From contig JAVIAB010000051.1 in the NCBI GenBank assembly GCA_032433765.1, positions 147,322,568 to 147,386,567 of the forward strand: a DNA stretch of 64,000 bases, in the 5' to 3' direction. Each line of letters begins with the position of its first letter. The first letter of the stretch is position 1. The position numbers and the translations under genes are program-made. The DNA is from Megaustenia siamemsis (taxonomy: Eukaryota > Mollusca > Gastropoda > Stylommatophora > Ariophantidae). Positions 1 to 12,200 of this stretch are shown in pieces. The notes beneath the pieces are model-generated. The model saw only the letters and a program-made list of their open reading frames with translations, had not been told where the DNA came from and made no database searches.

Positions 1-45
1 GACCATAATTTTTGACAGATCTTCGTCACATGATTTTTGGGTTGT
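1..45 (-). mobile_element. SINE-1 fragment at window edge
   Basis: Matches the internal part of the T-tailed tRNA SINE (SINE-1) around the shared 'GGCACATGATTTTTGGG' segment. Cut by the left edge. Confidence 0.6.
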
Positions 46-427
46 TTGTAACATGCATCATTATTATTAGACATTGGAATAACTAATAAATTTCACAGAA
101 TGAAAGAAGAAAATTAAGACTGCTGTTTGTACTGCACACCAGCTGATTACATGGTGTACAGATTAGAGTTTGCATTTCACCCCATCATGACTAAACATAA
201 AATTCTTGCTCCTACCAGGAAGCGAACTCATAACTATCAGTAATGACCAGTGAAAGAGTGACAGTAGTATGCGTTTTTGTAATGGACACTTGCTGGTTGC
301 TTGGTGCTGTGTAGATATGGGCTTTTATCCCTCCTCCCATTTTCAGAAACACGTTAGCAGTTATTAAGGTGACATGGCGACTTTCTTGATTTCTTGAGTT
401 CTGCTTGAAAAGCTGGGGCCATCATAG
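46..427. other. Intergenic, nothing recognised
   Basis: No coding potential or repeat recognised within the window. Confidence 0.5.
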
Positions 428-652
428 AACTATTATAATAACAGGATTTCTATATTAACAAACAACACCACTGCAGGAACTATTGTAATAGCAGGATTTC
501 TATATTAACAAACAACACCACTGCAGGAACTATTGTAATAGCAGGATTTCTATATTAACAAACACCACCACTGCAGGAACTATTGTAATAACAGGATTTC
601 TATATTAACAAACAACACCACTGCAGGAACTTTTGTAATAGCAGGATTTCTA
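428..652 (+). repeat. 50-bp minisatellite, left part
   Basis: Tandem 50-bp units around AACAAACAACACCACTGCAG, spaced exactly 50 bp (about 451, 501, 551, 601). The array continues at 1635-1780 and is interrupted by a mariner. Confidence 0.95.
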
Positions 653-1634
653 CGTAGGGAGGTCAAAAAGTAATGCACACCAATTTTTTCTCGGCTAATA
701 ATAAAGATAGTAATATGAAATTTTGCACACTTGGAATATGACATGTTCCAATTATGTGTACCAAATTGCACAGCATTCTGAAAAATATTACGCAATCTAT
801 GAACCGTTAAAATGGAGCTTGTCAACAATGTCCGTTACAAACAGCGAATTGTCATAGAATTTCTGGTTGCGGAAAAAGAAACTGTGGCAAACATTCATAA
901 ACGACTGTGTGCAGTGTACAAATGTTCTGCAGTCGATAGGAGCACAGTTAGTCGTTGGGTTCAGAGAATTAAAGCTGCAGAAAGTGTACGAGTGGAGCTG
1001 CATGATTTACCGCGTTCTGGACGTGTTGCCTCGGCTACCAGCACAGACATGTTAAACCGGGCTGATGCCATTATTCGTGAGGATAGGCGTATCACTAGTC
1101 AGCAATTGGCATTGCAGCTTACAGTCGACAATCAACTCGACAGCTTACATCAATACACTGACAAAACTCAAAAATCGGTTCCACAGAGTTCGGCCTAATA
1201 AGCCATCTGCAGATTTGTTGCTTCAACATGACAATGCACGCCCTCACACAAGTCTGGTAACACGGGAAGCAATCAACAAATTTGGTTGGACTGTACTGCC
1301 CCATCCTCCTTACAGCCCTGATCTGGCTCCCTCAGATTTTCATCTGTTTGGACCACTCAAAAAATTCCTGCGTGGGAAACACTTTGACAATGATGAGGAT
1401 GTGATCCGTGCAGTTAAAAAATGGCCTACGCGAGCAGGACAAAACTTGGTACAAACGAGGCATTCATGACCTAGTTTCGCGTTGGCGTAAGGCAATACGC
1501 TTGGACGGAGATTATATTGAAAAATAGGTAGTGTAATGGGATGTTCAGCTACAATCTGTGAAAATTTCACACATTTTGCCCGAATAGTTTCCGAGAAAAA
1601 AATTGGTGTGCATTACTTTTTGACCTCCCTTCAG
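653..1634 (+). mobile_element. Tc1/mariner-type transposon, internally deleted
   Basis: Terminal inverted repeats of about 40 bp start AGGGAGGTCAAAAAGTAATG at both ends, flanked by TA. The 812-1198 frame encodes a transposase N-terminus with HTH (DRSTVSRWVQRI, DLPRSGR). After a deletion the 1065-1469 frame carries HDNARPHTS and YSPDLAPSDFHLF of the mariner catalytic domain. The region around the first catalytic Asp is missing and the frames do not join, so it is dead. Confidence 0.93.
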
Positions 1635-1780
1635 TATATTAACAAACAACACCACTGCAGGAACTATTGTAATAGCAGGATTTCTATATTAACAAACAAC
1701 ACCACTGCAGGAACTATTGTAATAACAGGATTTCTATATTAACAAACACCACCACTGCAGGAACTATTGTAATAGCTGGA
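1635..1780 (+). repeat. 50-bp minisatellite, right part
   Basis: Continuation of the 50-bp array after the mariner, with units starting near 1636, 1686 and 1736. Confidence 0.95.
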
Positions 1781-3600
1781 TGGAATAGCAAAGGCGCTAC
1801 GATTCTTTATTCCTCTCTCTGGCCCTGGCAGTGCATGTGCCTTTATCGCAAACTGTTTCCAGGGAAAGTATGGAAGCCCAGTATAATACTGATTACATCA
1901 AAAATAAATGCGGGAAAAGTCATGCAAAAATATGAGCTTTACATTTATATCTTCAGGCTGACAGGTATAACTTACTCGACTCTTAGAGTTGCAGCTCTGA
2001 TGTGACTTAATCCATTGTCTTAGAGCTTTGCTGTATATTTATTCAACAGCTTCATAGGTGAATGAGAATTAATAAATACAGTTGCTTGAGTTCAGTTAAC
2101 TTGCAACACATAGAAATGGATAACTCTTCTTCTTTTTTCTTTTTTAAAAATCATGTTTATTAAACAATTAGACAAGAGTTATACAACTTGTATCTTGTAC
2201 AATAAAAGCAAGTAGGTACAAGAATTTTTGGCATACAAATTCAGATGCATAAAAATATGGGGAATAAGAGCAGTTGTTTTACTCTTGGTGTATGTGTCCA
2301 GAAACAACTTTTTTGCACAGCCATGTTGAGAAACAAAAACAAAAAATTAGGGCGTGAATGAGAAACATAATGTCTTACCATTCTTTAGAACTTCAAACAT
2401 CTGATGTATTATATACCAAAATTTGTAGAAATTTTCATTTAAAAAATTTCTCACAAGCTTATTTTTGCAAGAAAAGTGCAAGAATTTTATGAAAAAACTA
2501 ATTTTTTAAAAAGTGAAAATAAAAAAAAAAACACCTGAAATGGCAATGTTGCAAAATATATCCAATATTTAAAAAAAATGGTAAAGTTGCAATTATTTCT
2601 GCTCAGAAATAACGTATCTGTTATGTGAAATTTTGATAAAACAATTACATAATAATAAAAATTTTAATCGCATATTTTTTAGATGAAAACTTTCAACATT
2701 TGTGCTACAGCCCATCTTAGTTCACACACAAGGACATTTGAAGAACATCATTATTTTTATCAACCTATTTTTCCATTTTCATGATTTATTTTTAAAAAAG
2801 TAAACTTCGACTGATTACAGTGTTTTGAAACAATGTATTTATGAAATTCAACATCTAGCAATGACATTAAATATATTGGATTAGGTGAAATAAGCAAAAA
2901 TTGTATTTAAACTAAAAATTTAGAGGTTGAATTAAAAAGTTGCTAGCTGTTTTTAAGACACTCTATCTGCGTTGTTAGAGCAGGCCAGACAATATGAGTT
3001 AAAGTGAAACTAAAGTAAATTAAAGTTATGAAATGACACAGTAAAAAAGATGTGGAACAAAGCAACAATGATAATTATCATCTGTGTAACAGCAACAGTA
3101 ATTGAATGAATTGTTGCAAAGAAACATTATAAAGTAACATTTTCACATCAAATAAATGGAACAAACACTGTGATGAAGATAAGCTGCCAAGTCAAAAACA
3201 AAATTATGGTAGTTATCAAAATAATCAAACAAAAACAAAACTTCAGTTATGAAAAAGGACTAAAAATAGTGATAAAACAACTGGAAATATTTACAAAAAG
3301 TTTTAATCTGTGACACAACAATTGTATAGCAACTAACTATATTTAAATGTGCAAAACTGAAAGATAAAATAAAATACAATCTATATTCAAGCACTGAATT
3401 CTGTACAAAAAGTTCAATATGGTGGTTCTCAGTTAACCAATAAGTATGACAGTGCCAGTACCTAAAACTGATAATATCAAAATAACAATTTCATAGTTGA
3501 ACATAACACTTTTTTTTGCATGCTCCTGGAAGAGCATGTAACATGTGTATGTAAAATCAATACATATACGCCTGCTTTTTAAAATTAAAAGTGAGGGCCA
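1781..3600. other. AT-rich intergenic DNA, no gene seen
   Basis: No open frame of note and no recognised repeat. TTTATT near 2157 could be a distant minus-strand polyadenylation signal, but nothing ties it to CREB3L. Confidence 0.5.
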
Positions 3601-3619
3601 CGATTCTAGACAATACTTG

Positions 3620-3740
3620 AATTATTGAGATATTTGGGGTCATCATCATTGCACTCCGAACATGCCCATAGGTGCTCAGATCCCCTTCCCAGAAAGTCCT
3701 GCAGTGTCCAGTAACTGGCAACTCCAGTTTTGAGTTGGTT
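3620..3740 (-). mobile_element. LINE-B 3' fragment
   Basis: Starts GGTCATCATCATTGCACTCC and matches the 3' end of the RNase H-bearing LINE seen at 49785-50350 and 63570-64000. Confidence 0.7.
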
Positions 3741-3774
3741 GATACCTGGGTTGAAAGTATCGAGCAAATCATAG

Positions 3775-4330
3775 CTGACTGCTTGTGTTAGGATAACTAA
3801 ACAAAAGCTGATCTTGATTCTAGTTGCTCTCCCTGCATTGACTTTGAGAACACATGAAACAGTCTTATTAGGCCAGTAGGGTTAGAGAAGAAGGTCAACC
3901 TGTTACCCGAAAATGTTGTGCTCTTGCCAGAAATATCAGGTCGAAATGTGCACATATTGCAAATTGATGCAAAATACAGCAAAATGCAACTGTACTCGCT
4001 TAATGTCTTGTTGTAAACCATGACTTAAAGCAACTATGCCCATCATCATCATCATTGAGTGCCGTCTCCGCAATGAAGGTTGGCTACCATGGAGCGCCAT
4101 TTTGCTCTATCTCTTGCTTTGATGGTGCAGGTTGTCATCGGTTGATTTGTCCATCTTTTGATGTTACTCGTCCATGTTAATCTTGGTCTGCCTCTGCCTC
4201 TTTTACCTTGTATTTTCCCCTCCAGGATCACTTTCAGTAGGAAATTGATGCAAAATACAGCAAAATGCAACTGTACTCGCTTAATGTCTTGTTGTAAACC
4301 ATGACTTAAAGCAACTATGCCCACTCAATG
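3775..4330 (+). repeat. Repeat F copy, split by a LINE-A fragment
   Basis: Degenerate copy of a roughly 330-bp interspersed repeat (other copies at 10714, 38806, 45600) with the marker segments 'GCACATATTGCA' and 'TAAACCATGACTTAA'. Its 3' end appears twice (3961-4042 and 4242-4323), flanking the LINE-A piece. Confidence 0.7.
4043..4241 (-). mobile_element. LINE-A 3' fragment (RTE-like, (ATG)n tail)
   Basis: Minus-strand translation [17 protein letters not shown] to the end of the RT ORF, then (ATG)n tail. 5'-truncated to 199 bp and flanked by 82-bp perfect direct repeats. Confidence 0.9.
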
Positions 4331-4448
4331 CAATTATGCTAACTCCTTTTAAGGAATATGTAGCAACAAAAAAAAAGAAATTATAATTTGTACTGATTTA
4401 TTAGTGTAACCAAAGTTGGATATATTATGGACATTCACATTAGGGTGG

Positions 4449-4714
4449 AGGGAGCCGCGATAGCTCAGTGGTTAGTGAACTGGACTACAAAGGACAAGGG
4501 GTAGGGTTCTATCCCAACCGACGGCTTCCGGGTTCACCCATCCTTAAATGGGTACCAGATTTTTTTTCTGGGAAAGTAGAGTGGCACAGGAGTAATACCG
4601 ACCACATTACCCCAAAAATCATGTGCCGAAGGTCTGTAAAATTTGTGGTCACTAACACCATATTACCTATACACCACTTGGCGTGACGGGGGCTCTTTAC
4701 TTTTTTTTTTTCTT
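4449..4714 (+). mobile_element. SINE-1, full copy
   Basis: tRNA-like head GAGCCGCGATAGCTCAGTGG (A box) and box B-like GGTTCTATCCC, body, 3' hairpin region, then T tail. TSD ACATTAGGGTGG at 4437-4448 and 4715-4726. Confidence 0.95.
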
Positions 4715-4879
4715 ACATTAGGGTGGCCTGACATGGTACTGGATAGCACATCCCAAAATATGCCCAGTGTTAACGGGAAAATAAATTTGGTACATGCATG
4801 CCAAAAAGTGGGACATACACCCTTTATTTTAAACCATTCAGGGGGAAAATATACTTTGATTGCTCTCAAAATATAAAAA

Positions 4880-5640
4880 TATGGATAAAAATCTAAACTA
4901 CTTTCACAATTGGATTACTTGTTCATTCTAGTCAAAATTGTGTGAACATTCTTGACCAAATGGTGCGGCTATATTGCTTTCTTGACTGTATAAATGTTAG
5001 AATGCTGATATTTTAGGGACATGCTTACAATCACAAATAGATCTACACAATTTATTTTGGGCCATCTCCTTCAGTTCATCTCTCGAAATTTGATGTTACT
5101 CAGGTCCCCTTTGCTAGCTGCTCATCATGATCAACAATAACCATGTCTCTCTTACAATCAATACTAGAATGTAAAACAAGTGATCTTTTATCAGCAGGAT
5201 AATGGCAGATGTTAAATTTGAAGTTATTGCTTACATATGGGTAATAAGGTACTGTGAAACCAGTTGAATCTTTAATACAAATAAACTAAATAGCAAAATC
5301 ACTTTTACATACGTGGTGATATGATTAAAATGATCTAATCGTGTACATGAGGACGCAATAAAAGCAATACAGTTTTGTACATAATGGTACAGAAAAATCT
5401 AATTACTCCTGGTTTCATCTTGTACATTATTATATAATAGAATCTGTTCACTCATATATAAAAGTACAAAAAAAACATTATTCAATCTTGTACATAAAAA
5501 TACAAATAAGTTGATATAATCTCATTATTAACATACAATAAAACCAACTTGATCTTACAAGACCATTTGTAAAGCTGTTACATGTGATCTCATTATTAAT
5601 CTGTTCCTGCCTAAAGCAATAACAACTTTGTCACATTTTT
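4880..5640. other. AT-rich intergenic DNA, nothing recognised
   Basis: Contains several degenerate 'TCTTGTACAT' segments spaced irregularly; no gene or known repeat. Confidence 0.4.
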
Positions 5641-5689
5641 TTGGTTATGATTTACTATCTTGAGTTGGATCCTTCCAGTGCTGCTAGAC

Positions 5690-5960
5690 GTTATATAGAG
5701 CTTGTAGTATTTTTCACCATCTATCTCAATTCTGGCCAAGATGTTCAATCTTATTTAAAGAGCCTATGCCTACTAAGTTTACTTCTCATATCAGTGTTTT
5801 TTTTAAGTGTCTCTTTAGGTCTTCCTCTTTTTCTGTATCCTGATGTTTCTCACATAAGAGCCTGTTTTGAAATTCTTTTGTTGTCACTTATCAACACATG
5901 CTCAAGATATGTCCATCTTCTCTTCCTAATTGTAGATGCCTTACTATGCAACATTCAAGA
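5690..5960 (-). mobile_element. LINE RT C-terminal remnant
   Basis: In broken frames the minus strand gives fragments typical of the end of RTE-type RT ORFs (GYRKRGRPKET). Many stops; old copy. Confidence 0.55.
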
Positions 5961-6162
5961 TATCATTAAATTAATTACATGATAATTGTAGTTAAACCAT
6001 GATCAAATAATATATCTCATATAAAAACAGACAATAATGTCTTTTTTATTTTGTAAAATTATGCACATACAAATACAAGCAAGACCATTTAAAACAAATA
6101 AGCACAAAATGTTGACATCTGGTTATTAGACTGTGATCATACCAGTAAGCCAGTAAAGCAGC

Positions 6163-6915
6163 ATGGATCTTGCCATCACAACTGACAACGGAGAGAAGAC
6201 TCAAAGTCGAAATGTCCTCAAACAACTAGGAAGTAACGATCACAGACCCATTCTCATCACTTTAAAAAGACACAAAAGTCACACAAGAAATCAACCTTTT
6301 CCCCCTAGTTGGAACTATAAGAAAACAAATCGGAACCTCTTTACCTCACAAATCTATTGTGATTTGACAAAAAATAAAAATAGGAAAAATAGCCCTAACT
6401 TCCTAACACTTTCAATGAGATTATTCTCCATGCCACAGGAGGAAGTATCCCCAGAGCCAGAAGGAAAGACTACCAACCCTTCTGGACGCCAAAACTAGAA
6501 GAACTTCACACTGAGCTCAGCCGCTGCAAGGAAAACATTGGATTTTAATCCCACAAGAGAAAACATCATCCTGCACAAGATAAAGGCAACCTTTACCAGG
6601 GAGAAACAGAAATGCATAAGAGAAAGCTGGCACAAAAAAAAGACAGCCAAACTCAACCTTGAGAAGGACACACAAAAAACTATTGAACCTAACAAAAAAC
6701 TTAAATGGGGACAACATAAAAAGAAAAAAAACAGTGCCAGTCTTAGACTCCAACTTTGATACCGGCAAGGTACTAGCCAAAACCTACCAGAGGCACCTCA
6801 CAAAAATGAGTCAGAGCCTTCATAAAACAACAACAAAAACACTGATAACTAATGCTTGTGACAATAAAAGTAAAATATTGATAATATACAAAATGTTTAA
6901 TAGACTCAAATAAAA
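6163..6915 (+). mobile_element. LINE-I fragment: endonuclease end and linker to RT
   Basis: GSNDHRPILITLKRH and PSWNYKKTN match the SDHRP and 'WNYKKA' end of LINE AP-endonucleases. The following Lys-rich linker (IRESWHKKKTAKLNLEKDTQ) precedes an RT domain in I/Jockey-type elements. Probably the same family as 19615-21290. Frameshifted and 3'-truncated. Confidence 0.75.
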
Positions 6916-7149
6916 CTAAAAAACTTGGGACCATGTTTTTACTGCCACATCCATGAGATATATATTTTATATTGAATTCTACACATCAGAAACTGAAATA
7001 TTTGAAGTTGGTTGTGTGTGCTAATCGATGGACACATAAATATAATATATGATAACAAAGTTGCCTGCATGATAATTAAAACTGTCACTTGAGCATTTAA
7101 TTTTGCATGCTCATCTCATACCCAGAAGCTCTTTATTAGAATAATATAT

Positions 7150-7478
7150 ATATATATTTTTTTCGTTCGCTAGCTTTGACCTCTGTTGAAGTTCCTAGAG
7201 AATAGGAACTGAATTTTGCATGTTAATTAATTTTTCCCAGGCAGCTGTGTTCACAGGGGTCTCTCACCGCACAGGCAGATAACTCCGACTTCGGAGGTAC
7301 TCATATTTTTTTCAGTCGATGAGTAATTAACATTTCAAGCTGGGTCTCGCTGCTGAGACCAGGGATGGTTGCCACAGAGAGAAATCATAAATAAAAATCC
7401 CAACTGGTGCAGCCGGGATTTGAACCCACAACCTCTCTGTCTCGAGCTGGTCTTGCCTCGAGACCAACCAGCCCCCTT
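7150..7478 (-). mobile_element. SINE-2, full copy
   Basis: Second tRNA-derived SINE family: head CTGGTTGGTCTCGAGGCAAG with box B-like GGTTCAAATCCCGGCTGCA. TSD GAATAATATAT at 7139-7149 and 7479-7489. Other copies at 17417 and 35547. Confidence 0.9.
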
Positions 7479-7660
7479 GAATAATATATGAAGTGCTCTG
7501 AAGGAACCTATGACCTCACAGGAAAGAATAAGGCTTAGTCATATTGTAGATGGACAATAAAATAAAGGTTTTGTTTTCATGCACAGAAATGAGTCATTGA
7601 CAGTTATAAATCTAAAAGAATAAGATGAATGCCACAGCTCAGGCTACACATCGAAAAGGT

Positions 7661-7896
7661 TAAAAAAAAGTAAAGTACCCCCGTCACGCTAAGTTGCGTA
7701 TAGGGAATATGGTGTAAGTGACCATATATTTTACAGACCTTCGGCACATGATTTTTGGGGTAATGTGGCCGGTTATTATGCCTGTGCCGCTTTACTTTCC
7801 CAGAAAAAAAATCCGGTACCCATTAATGGCTTTGTGAACCCTACCACTTGTCCTTTGTAGTCCAGTTCACTAACTACTGAGCTATCATGGCTCCCT
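7661..7896 (-). mobile_element. SINE-1, full copy
   Basis: TSD ACATCGAAAAGGT/ACATAGAAAAGGT at 7648-7660 and 7897-7909. T tail at the low-coordinate end. Confidence 0.93.
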
Positions 7897-7909
7897 ACAT
7901 AGAAAAGGT

Positions 7910-8800
7910 ACCAATAGTGAAATCACAGTAACCAACTTTCATATATTTATTATAGAGTCTCTTCTCAGCACTGAGTAGTTTGTGCTCTGTGCTGAGATAC
8001 TTCTGTGTGATAAAGAAAATAACTGGCATATAAAGGAACACATATAGAATAACATGATGATGGTCCTATAAACATGAGCAAGAAAGATAACTATAGCATT
8101 TAATTATGATTGATGAGCACAAAATTGATAAATGTGGAAAAAAGTAGAATTAAACATTCTTTCTTTAATAAGATATATATACATTATGTCTCAAAGATAA
8201 TTTAATTTTGAAAATTTGTCATTTAGCTTGAACAATGTATATCCAAGGACATCATACAATATATATATAATGAAATATGTTAACAAAGACATGGTGTGCT
8301 AAAGATGTTAGAAACTACCCATGCATTCAGTTTCATCTTTCTGAAATAGTAAAAGTTTACCTGTTGTTTAATAAATTATCATGTTCGTCATTCTCTAGTG
8401 GTCAGAACATATAATTTTTCCCAGCTTTCAAGTGAATCATGAAAACTCGAAAGTAAACAAGATGCTGAGATTTTAAAATGCTTGTCATTCTCAGGTGCTC
8501 AAAGCATTTTCAATGCTATTAAACAAAGCAAACAAGGATATCATTTTGAACTGAATAAAGTTGAATGTACGATACTTTCTTCAATGATGTTATTCTACCC
8601 ATGATTTGATAACGAATACAAACATATACTACAGGGGCTGTGGCATGGTCATGACCCTTAAAATTAAATTTTTTTTATCATATTCCAATCTAGTCCTTGA
8701 ACATTTTTAATGTTATGTTATTCATTCATCCAATTCTGGGCTGTCTTAAAGGTGAGCCCTGAGGTACACTCACAGGATTTCTTATTTCATTCATAATAAC
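7910..8800. other. Intergenic or CREB3L 3' UTR, AT-rich
   Basis: No repeat or gene recognised. Part may be transcribed as CREB3L 3' UTR depending on which polyadenylation signal is used. Confidence 0.4.
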
Positions 8801-8803
8801 TTT

Positions 8804-8809
8804 TTTATT
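8804..8809 (-). terminator. Candidate CREB3L polyadenylation signal AATAAA
   Basis: AATAAA on the minus strand about 110 nt past the CREB3L stop. Others occur further down (for example near 7945 and 2157), so the true 3' end is not settled by sequence alone. Confidence 0.4.
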
Positions 8810-8918
8810 TGTTATAATTATATCAAAATAACTAAATTCTAAAAGAAGTAAAATACAATTCAATATAAACAAAATAGTAAACCTGTACTTGTTAGTCATG
8901 TTTATCTCTGTTATTACT

Positions 8919-9292
8919 TTATACATCTGCCACAGTTTCTGATTTTCTTTCTCTGTAATTTTGATCTCTAATAATATTTTCAGCATAGCTTCTATTAACT
9001 TTGACTGTATAATCCTTATTCCCACCAGCTAATTCTATTTTGATGTCTCTCGACAACAAATGAAGCCCTGCCTTCTCTTCATCTTTTACGGACACAGCAT
9101 GAGTTGATGTGCTTTCTGCCCGAACAAGTGGTATAGAATCTTGAGCTGATTTTTCTCCACTTTTAAGAAATGAAGCTTGTGTAACAGCTTGTTTTTCCCA
9201 GGGTGGACTAGGTCGAGGGCTGACACCATATGGATCATCATCACCATCAGTAATGCCAGCTCCTTCATGTTCAAGAAGGCTTCGTGCTTTAC
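8919..9292 (-). CDS. CREB3L: CREB3L exon 8 (lumenal C-terminus, stop)
   Basis: Acceptor TTTTGCTTCAG preceded by a T/AT tract. 374 nt, phase 1 in, stop TAA at 8919-8921. Encodes [13 protein letters not shown], with RSLL as candidate S1P site about 21 residues after the membrane segment, then a Pro/Asp-rich stretch ([17 protein letters not shown]), and ends [10 protein letters not shown]. It contains sequon NRS. The family's lumenal tails are poorly conserved, so the end rests on frame and phase. Confidence 0.85.
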
Positions 9293-12200
9293 CTGAAGCA
9301 AAAAAAAAAATATATATATATAAATATTAAATAAAAGAAATCTAATTAGCATTTGATAAGGGAAATGATAAAAGACATGTGGCTGTCACAATTTCAAATA
9401 AATTTAACATTAAAAATGGTTGTCCATTTTTCAACCAAATGTATTTTGGTTGAAAAATTATTTCAAGGACACCCTCAAGGAAACCTTGAACATGACAACA
9501 GAAATAGTGAGAGATCTCGCTAAAGACAGAGATTCTTTCAGATGGGCTGTGGTGAATGTAACGTTCTGCAAAGGACATGTGACCTGATAATGAATTAAAA
9601 TGTTAATAATACATAAAATATAGAGTATAATCTTTTTAAAATGTGATAAACTACTAAATCCCATTTGGATGTGGTAAGTAGATAAATGTGATGGCTGACT
9701 GTCAAATTATAAAGAAACTTAACATTAAAAGTGCTTGCCCAATCAAATTAAAAATAGCTGAGTGTAACAGAAAAAGAAAAAAAAAACATGCAGTTTGTTG
9801 TACTAGTGGGCCCAAGATATCCCAGCAAAGGAGCTGAAAATAGTTAGCGGCTCACAGCCGACTGCGTGCATTAGGATTGGTGAACAAAGGAATTGCTAGC
9901 TTGTGTTTGCCTGATGACTAAAGTAGTACAATTCTTCATCAACCGCCCTTAAAAGGACGTTAAGTTGGTGTGTCTGCGTTGTGTTATGGTTTGCAGTATA
10001 ACAATGATATTTGTGCCTTTCGGCCCAAGACATCCAATTTAATCATGACATTTTTGAGTACCGGGTTTTCTTCCCTCTTCTATCCCTACTTGCTTGGCCA
10101 GACTAGACAGGTTAGTCTGTTACTGGAGGCACCACAGAGAGGTGAAGCAGGGACGGGATGGTTTTGGTTCACTGATCCTGGCGAAAGCCATCAGCTGTGG
10201 GTCACTGACAACTTCCAACCTTGCTGCTGTGAGGCGTGCCTTCGCCTCAAGAAAAGAAACAAAGTTGGAACAAAGGAATTGATCCAGAACTTACTTCACC
10301 TCTCAATTGTGCTCCTGGAAATAACTAGTCTGGACAAGCGAGTATGGATCAAATCGAAATAGGGAAGGCAACCTTGTATGCCATGCTGAAGTTAGAAGTG
10401 ATGGGGCAGAAGGTGCACATACCACAGCTCAGCTATAAACTACAATACAACACATCTATACCAACTTAACCCTAGATTACGATACCTATCTGTGACTCAT
10501 GTGTTTACGATACCTTAGTAAAAAAATACTTCTTAAATAAAACTGTATGTAATTTGCAAAAATGATATTTACTTGTACATTTTTTAAGTAAAAGCATGGA
10601 ACAATTACACTTAGGAAGGACAAAATTCATATGGATGCTTTGACATCCACTGTAAACTCATAATGTCATATCTTTCAATCAAATGTGTGGAGGCAAATGC
10701 ACCACACAGCAGCAGAGCTGGAAATTGTAAGTGACCCACAGTTGATAGCTTGTGCCAGGATCAGTGAACCAGATCTATCTAGAATCTGCTCCACTTCTCC
10801 GTAACATCTCAGAATTCTCAGAAACATACTAATCTGAGTAGCCTGGCCAAGTGATTAGGGATTGAGAAAAGAAGACAACCCTGTACTCATAAATGTTGTC
10901 CTGAAGTCAGATGTGTTGGGTCAGGAGCAAATATCACAGTTTTACTGCAAACCATAACACGACACAGACATGCCCACTTAATGTCCGTTCAAAGACAGAT
11001 GATGAAGAGGTGCGATCCTTTAGTCATCGGGTGAACGCAAACAAACAACAATCAAATGTGCATTCATGAGTTCATCTGTGATTTCCTAAGTGAAATCCCA
11101 CCTGGGTAGAATTTTCTTTTTATCCCGAGTGTTAATGCAGATGTAAATGGTATGAGCTAATTTTACCTGTACACTGGTAAACGCACCTCCCAGCACCCGT
11201 ACTGGTTGCAGTAATTATTTCTCAGTTTTGATTACATTTATTACCCATTGAACACATTGTGCTTTGGCTATCTTTTTACGTTGACCTATTCATTGCTAGT
11301 ACTATGTTCCATTCCCATTTGTTCCATTCCCTGTTATCTTAGGGTTAGGCTTTTATTTTATGTCTCGCCAACAGCCTGCAGAAGAGATATTCGGCCAGAT
11401 GGCTGAAGATTTCCCTGGTCAAATGAAACAAAATATGAAAACAAATTTCTTGAAAACTGAGAACATATACTAGAGTATATCTTCATTTCGTTGTCTGTTT
11501 ATGATGTCCCTGTTTTCTGAAGAAGTACACATGTAGGCCAAAACATAAAATATTTTGTATTGTCCTTTTATGTAAAGCTGTCACCATACGTTGTATGAGT
11601 GTATGTTACACCCCACTACTTGTTCCCTGCTACCAGCTTTTCCACAACATTGTATTCATTTTGCTTATTTCCTTCTTGAAAATTGCCCAAATTAATTTTT
11701 TTTTCAAAACCAGCAGTGTTTTTATGATATTGTAGTAATTTTTACTACAGTGTATGGGGGAAAAAAATCCAACACTCAGGGGTCACCAGGTTAGTAATTA
11801 GGAAGGTATAGAGAGGGAGGAAATGTTTACCTTTGGCAAACTATCAAATTTAAAAAAAATGTATTTTGAGGCGGTTATTTTTAGTATGGTATTGTAATCT
11901 AAGGTTAATGTCTTTTATGAGTGAATGATGAAAAGAAATAGTCATCGGGTAAGCGCATCAGAAGTAGAAGAAGTGCTAGTGAGTAGAATTAGATAGGATT
12001 ACAGTAGAAAATTTGACACAGCTCTAGGTCCTGTAAATAAAGTAACTCTTTATTTCATAGAAAAAATGTTCCTGACAACCCAGAAGTATTTTCTTGAAAT
12101 AAGATTAAAGCTCATTACTGATATTTTCATGATGTACAATGTCATCTCTGTATTTTGATGAGCTTTAACTAAGAACAAAAATTATTCAGAAGTCTGGTCT

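Noticed and set aside
4452..4530. tRNA gene candidate (A and B boxes)
   Set aside because: No proper acceptor stem or anticodon arm; it is the head of a repeated, TSD-flanked SINE.
5641..5982. 113-residue hydrophobic plus-strand ORF resembling a membrane protein
   Set aside because: Antisense of an RTE-type LINE remnant; the hydrophobicity comes from reading Lys/Arg-rich sequence backward.
9970..10362. 130-residue plus-strand ORF
   Set aside because: Lies across inverted repeat F fragments; no homology or splice context.
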